From: Roseococcus pinisoli
Lineage (GTDB): Bacteria > Pseudomonadota > Alphaproteobacteria > Acetobacterales > Acetobacteraceae
DNA: 64,000 nt
Assembly (NCBI RefSeq): GCF_018413645.1
Contig: NZ_JAHCDA010000002.1
Location: 496,001 to 560,000, forward strand
Reading direction: 5' to 3'
Shown: one piece after another, positions 23,185 through 31,379 of the stretch
How positions within the stretch are numbered: position 1 is the stretch's first letter
Layout: each line of letters starts with the position of its first letter
The notes under the pieces: generated by a model
Seen by the model: only the letters and a program-made list of their open reading frames with translations
What the model was told of the DNA's origin: nothing
The model's database searches: none
Made by a program: the position numbers and the translations under genes

Positions 23185-23198
23185 CGGATATCCAGCGC

Positions 23199-26100
23199 AT
23201 GAGCCAAATCTCGAGCCTGTTCGCCAGTGACATCGGTCGTCGTATCGAGGAAGTGATTAAGGTCGACCAGGACGCCGCCGAAGTAGTGGCCGGGGAGATT
23301 GAAGACTATATTGCAACGGATGCGATCAAGCGACACTTCCGCGACATTCTCGAACGCTATCTTGAAACACCACAGAAGCCCCACGAGGGAATAGCGATCT
23401 GGGTTTCGGGATTTTTCGGATCGGGAAAGTCTAGCTTCGCAAAAATGCTGGGCCTGTCTATCGGCAACAGGGATGTTCTCGGACTCGGAGCAGCCGAGCG
23501 CTTATCCAAGCGCGTTGGCGACAACAAGCTTACCGTGGTCTTGAAAGGCATCAACGAGCATATTCCAACTCATACGGTAATTTTCGACGTCTCTACCGAC
23601 CGGGGAATCCGGTCCGGCAACCAGATGATGACGGAGATCATGTACCGTCTCTTCTTGGAAAGTCTTGGCTATGCAAAGGATCTTGACCTGGCAGAGCTAG
23701 AGATTGACCTCGAGGCAAAGGGACGTCTCACCGAGTTTGAGGCGGCCTTCCAGAAGCTGCATGGAAAAGCGTGGAGCGCCGAAAAGGGGATGCTCGCGTT
23801 TGCGCTGGGTCAGGCAAGCGCAACGCTCAATCTGATGATGCCCGAAGTCTTTCCGCAGAAGGACTCTTGGGCTCGCGGTCGCCCAAAACTCGACATTACT
23901 CCCGGCCGCCTCGCTGACCGCATCGTCGAGCTAATGAAGCGGCGTAAGCCGGGCAACTCGTTGATGTTCGTCGTGGACGAGGTCGGCCAGTTTGTCGCGC
24001 GCGACGTGCAGAAGATGCTCGACCTGCAGGCGATTGTGCAGCAGCTCGGTGTGAAAGGGCGCGGCAAACACTGGATCGTGGTCACGTCACAGGAGAAGCT
24101 CAACGAGCTCGTCGGTGGCCTCGACGATAAGCGGATCGAGCTGGCCCGGCTAATGGATCGGTTCCCGCAGGAGCTGCAGGTTCACCTCGAGCCGTCAGAC
24201 ATCTCTGAGGTGACCAGTCAGCGGGTGCTGCGCAAGAACGCTGCGGCGGAAGCTGAGCTGGGGAGCCTCTTCGACGAGCACCGCGCCAGGCTCGCCCTAC
24301 ACTCGAGGCTCACCGCCGACATTACCCTTCCGGACCTGGGGCGGCAGGCTTTTGTGGACCTGTACCCGCTCCTGCCGTACCAAATTGTCCTAATCATCGA
24401 CATCGTCTCTGGTCTCCGCACACAGGGCGGCGCCAGCAAGCACGTAGGCGGTGCGAACCGAACGATCATCAAGCTCGCACAGCAGCTTCTCATCAACCCA
24501 TCAACAAAGCTTGCCGAAAAGCCAACCGGCACCCTCGTTCGGCTGGATCACGTCTATGATCTGATCGACGGCAACATTGCGTCCGACATCCGCGCCAAGA
24601 TCGCATCCATTCCGCAGCGGGTTTCGCACCCAGACGCGCAGGCGGTGGCGAAGGTCGTCTGTCTGCTTCAGTTCGTGAAGACAGTTCATCGCACACCCGA
24701 GAATATTGCCGCCGCCTTGCTTGATAAGGTCGACGGAGAATCTCGCCTGACCGCGGTCAAAGAGGCTCTAGCCGAGCTCGAGAAGGCGCTGATGGTGCGT
24801 CTGGGTGAGGGCGGCTATCGCATACCGACGCCCGCCGAAGATGATTGGGATCAGACGCGTACCGGGATCGACCTAAGGGGCGCAGATCGGAAGCGAATCC
24901 TCACCGAGATCTTGAGTGGCTTTTGGACTCCACAACCAGTTTTCAGCCTGGGTGATACCAAACAGTTTCGTGCTGGTTTGATGGTCAACGGCACGGAAGC
25001 CATTGCGGGCGATATCACCTTTAACTTGCAACTCGCCGACGATGCAGCGGAGGCCGCGAAGCTCGCGGACGAGCTTCGGCGCCGCAGTCAGCTCGAACAG
25101 AAGAGCGTCTTCTGGGTCGCGACGCTCGACGAAGATATCGAGCGTGAGGCGCGCGAGGCGTATCGCTCGTCCCAAATGATCGAGCGAAAGTCGCGCGGCG
25201 CGGTGACGGCGAACGAGACCACGCTGATCGCCGAAGAGAAGGTTCGCCAGAAGCGCCATCAGGACGAGTTGAGACGGCGCCTCCGGACAGCGTGTCTATC
25301 TGGCCAGGTCTTCTTCCGAGGCAACGACCGCTCCCCCGAACCGACAGTGACCGATGTCGGGAGGGCTGCATCGGCCGTACTCGGCCAGGCACTTCCAACA
25401 GTCTACGACCGTTTCCAGGAGGCCTCTGCCAAGGCTCCAGAAATCCGAAAGGGCCTGGACGCGCTGCTTACCGCGGCAAATCTCTCCGGCCTCCCCCCTG
25501 TCTTCGCGCAGCTCAATCTGCTGCGTGACGAGAGGGGAAAGCCTGTGTTCCGTACTGACTTCGCGCCGTTATCGGAGATCATGGGACAGATCGAAGCCAA
25601 GGCGAACTACGGCGAGCAGGCGACCGGCAAGTTTCTTGAGGATGAGTTCGCCAAGGCGCCGTTTGGCTGGGACCTCGAGGCTGTTCGTCTCTTTGCCATT
25701 TGCCTGCTGCGGGCCGGCCGTGTGGAGGCGGTGAGTAAGGGTCAGACGATCGAATCAGCAACCACCGTCCAGGCCAAAGAGTGCTTCACCAACAACAACC
25801 TGTTCCGCTCGGCTAACTTCCGCCCCAAAAAGGGTATCGACTTTGCTGTCCTTGCCGAAGCCGCGACGCATTTCAGCGACACCTTCGGCAACGAGATTCG
25901 GGAGCTGAGCGCCTCGACTCTCGCGGCTCAGCTTCGCACCGAAGTGGAGCGCCACGAGGAGCCGCTCGGCCGCGTCCTCGGGGTCCTGCGAGAGGCGCGC
26001 TTGCCCGGTACGGAGATGCTGGACAATGCGCTGAGCCAGATGCGGGCGATCCGAAAGGCAGGCGATGAAAGTGCAATCTCGACCTTCCTTGCCGGCCACC

Positions 26101-26735
26101 GATCCATCAAGGACGCCATCCACCGGGGGGCTGAGCTCGACAAGGTGCTGACCGAGCCAGCACTGCGCGATATCGAGCGGGCGAGAGCTGCACTCGCCCG
26201 GATGCCGGCACTCCGTGGAGAAGCCGACCTCGATCCCATGATCGCCACCCGCGGAACCGACCTGGCAGACCTCATCCAGCGTGAGACCTTCTTTCGCGAC
26301 CTGGCCACCATCGATCAGTCGGCCGCCGTGATCGATGCGGAGTTCCAACGCCGGCTCAGCGAAGCACTGGATGCTCGGGTTGGCGCGCACCTCACCGCAC
26401 TCGAAGTGCTGCATGCGACTCCGGGTTGGGAGCGTCTGGATGTGGCACAGCAAGAGGAAGTCTCGCGGTCCTTGCGCCTGGGTGCGGAGCGGGCCGGGGC
26501 ACCCGAGAATCTGGCTCATCTACGGTCGGAAACCGAGGCCTGCGCCGGGCGCCTGTCTGCGGCTATCTCAAGGGTCCATGAGCTGCTCGAAGGGGAGCGG
26601 CTGGCCTCGGTTTCCGTTGCGCCCTTCTTCGCGGGCGGCATCGAGACGGAAGAGCAACTTGACCAGGCCATCGCCGGATTGCGGGACGCATTCTCTCGGC
26701 TGATAGGCGAAGGCAAGAGGATCATCGTTCGATGA
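23199..26735 (+). CDS. brxC: BREX P-loop ATPase BrxC (PglY-like)
   Basis: 1178 residues, close to the usual 1,200. BrxC is a large cytoplasmic ATPase needed for both phage restriction and methylation by BREX. The Walker A motif is GFFGSGKSSFAKMLG (residues 71-85) and the Walker B motif LMFVVDEVGQF lies near residue 255. A long middle and C-terminal region (500-1178) is helical and rich in charged residues, with no enzyme motif. ATG 23199 gives the standard opening SQISSLFASDIGR. It ends 10 bases before pglX. Frame and key residues are intact. Confidence 0.93.
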   Translation: MSQISSLFASDIGRRIEEVIKVDQDAAEVVAGEIEDYIATDAIKRHFRDILERYLETPQKPHEGIAIWVSGFFGSGKSSFAKMLGLSIGNRDVLGLGAAERLSKRVGDNKLTVVLKGINEHIPTHTVIFDVSTDRGIRSGNQMMTEIMYRLFLESLGYAKDLDLAELEIDLEAKGRLTEFEAAFQKLHGKAWSAEKGMLAFALGQASATLNLMMPEVFPQKDSWARGRPKLDITPGRLADRIVELMKRRKPGNSLMFVVDEVGQFVARDVQKMLDLQAIVQQLGVKGRGKHWIVVTSQEKLNELVGGLDDKRIELARLMDRFPQELQVHLEPSDISEVTSQRVLRKNAAAEAELGSLFDEHRARLALHSRLTADITLPDLGRQAFVDLYPLLPYQIVLIIDIVSGLRTQGGASKHVGGANRTIIKLAQQLLINPSTKLAEKPTGTLVRLDHVYDLIDGNIASDIRAKIASIPQRVSHPDAQAVAKVVCLLQFVKTVHRTPENIAAALLDKVDGESRLTAVKEALAELEKALMVRLGEGGYRIPTPAEDDWDQTRTGIDLRGADRKRILTEILSGFWTPQPVFSLGDTKQFRAGLMVNGTEAIAGDITFNLQLADDAAEAAKLADELRRRSQLEQKSVFWVATLDEDIEREAREAYRSSQMIERKSRGAVTANETTLIAEEKVRQKRHQDELRRRLRTACLSGQVFFRGNDRSPEPTVTDVGRAASAVLGQALPTVYDRFQEASAKAPEIRKGLDALLTAANLSGLPPVFAQLNLLRDERGKPVFRTDFAPLSEIMGQIEAKANYGEQATGKFLEDEFAKAPFGWDLEAVRLFAICLLRAGRVEAVSKGQTIESATTVQAKECFTNNNLFRSANFRPKKGIDFAVLAEAATHFSDTFGNEIRELSASTLAAQLRTEVERHEEPLGRVLGVLREARLPGTEMLDNALSQMRAIRKAGDESAISTFLAGHRSIKDAIHRGAELDKVLTEPALRDIERARAALARMPALRGEADLDPMIATRGTDLADLIQRETFFRDLATIDQSAAVIDAEFQRRLSEALDARVGAHLTALEVLHATPGWERLDVAQQEEVSRSLRLGAERAGAPENLAHLRSETEACAGRLSAAISRVHELLEGERLASVSVAPFFAGGIETEEQLDQAIAGLRDAFSRLIGEGKRIIVR

Positions 26736-26745
26736 GCCGCAACTA

Positions 26746-28680
26746 GTGGACAAAGATACCAGGGGCGCGCTTCAGACCGCCACCCAGAGGGCCCGCAGGC
26801 TGCTTGAGGAGGAGTTCCGCGCGCAGCTTGAGGGCGACCACGATATCATGGCGAATGGGCAGGTGCCGCCGCGTGGCGGTCCGCATCTGTCGGCACGGCA
26901 GCAGACCCTGCGCGACCGCATCGTGGCTGCCATAGACCATAAGCGTGCAGCGGGCATGAAGCCTACAGAGGCAGTGGCGGACTACCTCCGCGACGCAGCC
27001 TTCACGACGCTGAACCGCTTTGTCGCACTCAAGATGCTGGAAGCGCGTCGGCTCGTGCAGGAGTGTGTCACGCGCGGTGATGCCTCATCTGGTTTTGCCG
27101 AATTCTGCGGGCTAGCGCCGGGCATGCGTCTGACGGATGGCGGGGGATACCGCCTCTATCTGGAGTGTGTGTTCGACGAGCTTTCGACCGAGGTGAAGGT
27201 TCTGTTCGACCGGCGCGATCCAGCTTCGGCGCTTTGGCCCAGGCGCCAAACCCTTGATGCGCTGTTGGCTGTGCTCAATGCAGAGGATCTAGCTGGCGTC
27301 TGGACTGAGGATGAGACGATCGGCTGGGTGTACCAGTATTTCAACGGCCAGGACGAACGCAGGCAGATGCGTGACGAGAGTCAGGCACCGCGCAACAGCC
27401 GCGAGCTTGCAGTCCGGAATCAGTTCTTTACGCCCCGCTATGTGGTGCAATTCCTCGTAGACAACACCCTTGGCCGCATGTGGCTAGAGATGAGAGGTGG
27501 CACCTCACGGCTGGTGGGACGCTGCGAGTACCTCGTTCGGCCAGAGGGCGATGGCTTCCGTGCCCGTCCGAAGAAGGATCCGCGCGATCTGCGGATCCTC
27601 GACCCTGCCTGCGGCTCCGGACATTTCCTCCTCTACGCCTTCGACCTCCTGTTGGAGATCTACGAAGAGGCCTGGGAGGAGCCGCAGGACGCACCCAGAA
27701 GCATCACCACTGGGCGGACGCTGCGCGAGGATTACGCGACGGTCGATGATCTCCAGCGCGCGCTGCCAACATTGATCCTTGAGCACAACCTCCACGGCGT
27801 GGACATAGATCCACGCTGCGCCCAGATCGCCGCACTTGCGCTTTGGCTTCGGGCACAGCGGGCATGGGGCAATGTTGGCCTGCGAGCAGCGGCACGTCCA
27901 CGCGTGCGTCGGACACACATCGTAGTGGCAGAGCCAATGCCAGGCGATCGGGTCATGATGGATGAATTTGCCGCACGCCTCGAGCCGCCGCTGTTGCGCG
28001 ATTTGTTTCGTAGGATGGTGGGCGAAATGCGTCTGGCCGGGGAGTTGGGCGCGCTGCTGCGGGTGGAGGACGCGATTGCCGAGGACCTACGGCAAGCGCG
28101 CTCAGCCTTCGTTTCGCAACAGCAAGCGCCGAGCGTGTTTCTTCCTGGCCTAGAGCCGACACAGCGGCAGCCCTCGTTGAATCTCTCCGGGATCGATGAC
28201 GACGATTTCTTCCATGAGGCTGAGGCCCGCATGGCGGATGCGCTCCAGGCTTTTGCGGAGGTCGCAACTGGTGCCGCAGCGACACGCCGGCGCCTCTTCG
28301 CCGATGACGCGACACAGGGGGTCGCGCTTATCGAACTGCTTCGGGGACGGTTCGACGTGGTGTTGATGAACCCCCCCTTTGGCTCTGGCAGCCTTCCTGC
28401 GAAAGCGGCGTTCGATCGAGCCTATCCGCGAACCAAAATCGACATGTATGCAGCTTTTGTCGAGCGAGGCATTCAACTTCTGCAGCCACGCGGCTTACTC
28501 GGCGCCATAACGTCGCGCACTGGATTTTTCCTGTCGACCTTTCAGCGGTGGCGGGAAGAAGTATTGCTTCGCGATGCAACACCGACCGTTTTTGCCGATC
28601 TCGGCTTTGGCGTGCTCGATAACGCAATGGTCGAAGTGGCGGCATACTGCCTCGAAAGACGCGGGGAGACCGCGCCATGA
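26746..28680 (+). CDS. pglX: BREX adenine methyltransferase PglX, N-terminal (catalytic) half of a split gene
   Basis: 644 residues from GTG 26746. PglX methylates the host genome at N6-adenine to mark self DNA. The first 100 residues match the PglX lead (ATQRARRLLEEEFRAQLEG). The SAM motif I is DPACGSGHF (from about residue 286) and the catalytic N6-adenine motif IV is NPPF (from about residue 542). Single-chain PglX proteins are about 1,200 residues; this one stops after the methyltransferase core (AAYCLERRGETAP) at TGA 28680, which overlaps the ATG of the second half. It has the active site but not the target-recognition half, so it probably needs the next protein. Confidence 0.9.
   Translation: MDKDTRGALQTATQRARRLLEEEFRAQLEGDHDIMANGQVPPRGGPHLSARQQTLRDRIVAAIDHKRAAGMKPTEAVADYLRDAAFTTLNRFVALKMLEARRLVQECVTRGDASSGFAEFCGLAPGMRLTDGGGYRLYLECVFDELSTEVKVLFDRRDPASALWPRRQTLDALLAVLNAEDLAGVWTEDETIGWVYQYFNGQDERRQMRDESQAPRNSRELAVRNQFFTPRYVVQFLVDNTLGRMWLEMRGGTSRLVGRCEYLVRPEGDGFRARPKKDPRDLRILDPACGSGHFLLYAFDLLLEIYEEAWEEPQDAPRSITTGRTLREDYATVDDLQRALPTLILEHNLHGVDIDPRCAQIAALALWLRAQRAWGNVGLRAAARPRVRRTHIVVAEPMPGDRVMMDEFAARLEPPLLRDLFRRMVGEMRLAGELGALLRVEDAIAEDLRQARSAFVSQQQAPSVFLPGLEPTQRQPSLNLSGIDDDDFFHEAEARMADALQAFAEVATGAAATRRRLFADDATQGVALIELLRGRFDVVLMNPPFGSGSLPAKAAFDRAYPRTKIDMYAAFVERGIQLLQPRGLLGAITSRTGFFLSTFQRWREEVLLRDATPTVFADLGFGVLDNAMVEVAAYCLERRGETAP
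28663..28679 (+). promoter_or_regulatory. Ribosome binding site and ATGA junction that restart the second PglX half
   Basis: GGGGAG at 28663-28668 sits eight bases before ATG 28677, inside the end of the first pglX gene. The ATG overlaps the stop as ATGA. Good spacing and complementarity indicate true initiation and coupling, not a chance frameshift, although a ribosomal slip cannot be excluded. Confidence 0.65.
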
Positions 28681-31379
28681 AAACGATCTTTCTTCGTGCC
28701 CTCGAGGCTGATGACAAAGCTACTGCCTTGCGCGCGGCGATCGATGCGCCTCGCGTCGGAACCGCGCGGTTTGAGATGGCCACCGAGAGTTTCTCGGCTG
28801 TGCCAGGCTCCCCGTTTTCGTACTGGGTTAGCGACGAAGTTCGGGGGTGTTTCACTAAATTTCCAGCTTTTGAGAATGAGAGACGGTTCGCACGGCAAGG
28901 CGGCGTCAACGGCGACGACTTCCGGTGGCTACGCCTTTGGTTCGAAGCTGGCGCCGCGCAGAAGCGAGGCAAGTTTTTCCCTATCGCCAAGGGCGGTAAG
29001 TTCTCGCCGTTTTACGCGGATCTTCTGCTTCAGGGTTGGTGGGATCCGAGACGAAACACTTTCTGGGCGTTCACCGGGCTTCCTCATAGGCCATCTCTCA
29101 AGCCAGCGTCGTTCGAGTTTTACTTTCGTGCCGGCCTCACCTGGCCGCGGAGGACAGATGGCCTTTCGCTAAGAGTAATGCCCCTGGGATGCCTCTTTGC
29201 AGACAAGGGTCCTGCTGCGTTCGTCGACGGCGACGACGTTGATGAACTGTTGGCGCTTGCAGCCATCACTAACAGTCAGGCGTTTTCTCTGCTCGTGTCG
29301 ATGCAGCTTGCTCGCACGGAGCTTGCACAGTCGTTTGAGGTCGGCCTTATCCAGAACACGCCTGTTCCTGTTCTTAACTCAGATGAGCGCTCTCAGCTGG
29401 CATCGCTTGCCAAACGCTCATGGTCTCTTACGCGGGCCGTGGACGCTCGTGCAGAGACATCGCACGCGTTCATCGTGCCCGCGTTGCTGCAAGTTAGCGG
29501 TAGTGATTTAGATGCCCGCGCGAGGGCTTATGCTGATCGTCTCGGCGACATTGAGGTCGAGCTTAAATCGAACCAAGCGCAGATCGATGCAATATGCTTT
29601 CGAATATACGAAATCGACAAAGCTGACCGAGGCGCCGTGAAGACCGGCATTGTCGCGCGCGCTGAAGTGGCAGGCGATGCTGTCGACGGCGACGTTGATG
29701 AAGACGCGCTTGATGCGGACAGTGAAGCGGACGCTGGCACTGGTACCTCGGCCCTCATCATCGAGTTGATGTCATGGGCGATGGGTGTCGCACTTGGTCG
29801 ATTTGACCTTCGTCTCGCAACCGGCGTGCGTCCGCTTCCCATCGAGCCTGAGCCATTTGACCCACTTCCGACGGGTTCGCCCGGGATGCTGGTGCGCGAG
29901 GACGGATTGCCTTGCGAGCGGGCCCCTCAGGGTTACCCAATCAACCCAGCGTTTGGTGAGATCCTGGTCGACGATGCGGGCCACCCGCGTGATCTGACAG
30001 CGGCCCTACAGGCTGTTTTCCGTCAGGTCTTTGCCACAGAGGCCGAAGCGCGATGGGAGGAGGCGGTTCAGTTTCTCACCCTAAACGGCCAGGGCTTCCA
30101 ACGATGGCTTGCCGTCGATTTCTTTGACTGCCACCTGAAGCGTTACTCGAAGAGCCGGCGGAGGGCGCCGATTTACTGGCAGCTCAGCGTTCCCTCAGGG
30201 CAGTACAGCGTCTGGCTTTACGCACACCAGGTCACGCGAAATACCTTGTTCGATCTGCAGAAGGACGTGGTTGCGCCGAAGCTTGCCCACGAGGAAAATC
30301 GGCTGGCCGACCTGCGCGCGGAGGCTGTGACGGACCTCTCTGCTGCAAAGCGCCGCAAAGTTGAGGCGCAAGAGCGGCATGTCGAGGAATTGCGCGTCAT
30401 TCTCGAAGAAGTTCGTCGAGTGGCTCCGCTATGGAGCCCGTTCCTTGATGACGGTGTAGCTCTGGCGATGGCGCCGCTGTGGCGGCTGGTTCCACAGCAC
30501 AGAGCCTGGCAGCGCGAGCTCAAATCCCGATGGGATGATCTCATCGACGAGAAATACGAATGGGCGCGAATGGCCATGCATCTTTGGCCAGAGCGTGTGG
30601 TGCCGAAATGCACGACGGATCGCAGCCTCGCTATTGCACATGAGCTTGAGGATGCCTTCTGGGTCGAAGGTCTCGATCGCCGCTGGCGGCAGCGAGGCTC
30701 TATCGATTCGACAATACGATACCTGGAGGAGGGCCTCCTCTCGGAATCCCTTCGCGCTACAGTGATGGACCTCCAGCGTTTCGCGCGGCAGCACATCGCC
30801 ACGCAGAGCGAAGCAGGATGGTGGATGGACCTGAAGTCAGGTCGGCACGACGACACTCCGCTGGCGCTGGCCCTGTGGCCAGAACGTGTCCTGCAGAGGG
30901 CTCGCACTCAGCCAAGCTTGCTTAGCGGCCTTGGACTCCCGCTCCCGGCACGCGGCTTCGATGACCGCGCTCTCGCCGCTCTGCTCAGGCGGTACCGGCC
31001 TCGGCATAGCGAGGTAGACCTGGAAGTGCTCGAGGCCTTCTGTGCCACCTTCGGGAACGCCGCGGCCTGGGAAACGCGGTGGGCTGATTTCGACATCGGT
31101 CGACTGGACGAGCAGCCCCTTGCACGCTTCCTGTACCCGCGTCGCGTCCTGGCCCGGGCGCTCACCGACCATGCCTTTGCCGCGGGCCATGACCTGGCGC
31201 GATGGTTCTGGCTCAACGCGCCTGCTGGTCCACGCCGACTCAAAGAACCCGAGGAAGAGGTCAGGATCGCTCTTGCGGAGCGTGATAGGCCCGCGATGAA
31301 GGCTGCGCTCAAGGCCTTCCTTGAAGCACCCGTGGCGCCGGGCTCGGCGCGGCGGGAACGGAGGGCAAGATCAGCATGA
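28677..31379 (+). CDS. BREX PglX, C-terminal half of a split gene (target-recognition and extension)
   Basis: 900 residues with no methyltransferase motifs. The first 330 residues look like the target-recognition part of PglX that normally follows the catalytic core (MKTIFLRALEADDKATALRA continues the PglX sequence logically). An Asp/Glu-rich linker (about 332-355, GDAVDGDVDEDALDADSEAD) follows. The C-terminal 300 residues hold three related blocks near 632, 729 and 815 with L-(W/Y)-P-x-R-V, and a charged coiled-coil-like stretch near 545-580. Together the two halves total 1,544 residues, longer than usual PglX. It overlaps pglZ by ATGA. Confidence 0.75.
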   Translation: MKTIFLRALEADDKATALRAAIDAPRVGTARFEMATESFSAVPGSPFSYWVSDEVRGCFTKFPAFENERRFARQGGVNGDDFRWLRLWFEAGAAQKRGKFFPIAKGGKFSPFYADLLLQGWWDPRRNTFWAFTGLPHRPSLKPASFEFYFRAGLTWPRRTDGLSLRVMPLGCLFADKGPAAFVDGDDVDELLALAAITNSQAFSLLVSMQLARTELAQSFEVGLIQNTPVPVLNSDERSQLASLAKRSWSLTRAVDARAETSHAFIVPALLQVSGSDLDARARAYADRLGDIEVELKSNQAQIDAICFRIYEIDKADRGAVKTGIVARAEVAGDAVDGDVDEDALDADSEADAGTGTSALIIELMSWAMGVALGRFDLRLATGVRPLPIEPEPFDPLPTGSPGMLVREDGLPCERAPQGYPINPAFGEILVDDAGHPRDLTAALQAVFRQVFATEAEARWEEAVQFLTLNGQGFQRWLAVDFFDCHLKRYSKSRRRAPIYWQLSVPSGQYSVWLYAHQVTRNTLFDLQKDVVAPKLAHEENRLADLRAEAVTDLSAAKRRKVEAQERHVEELRVILEEVRRVAPLWSPFLDDGVALAMAPLWRLVPQHRAWQRELKSRWDDLIDEKYEWARMAMHLWPERVVPKCTTDRSLAIAHELEDAFWVEGLDRRWRQRGSIDSTIRYLEEGLLSESLRATVMDLQRFARQHIATQSEAGWWMDLKSGRHDDTPLALALWPERVLQRARTQPSLLSGLGLPLPARGFDDRALAALLRRYRPRHSEVDLEVLEAFCATFGNAAAWETRWADFDIGRLDEQPLARFLYPRRVLARALTDHAFAAGHDLARWFWLNAPAGPRRLKEPEEEVRIALAERDRPAMKAALKAFLEAPVAPGSARRERRARSA

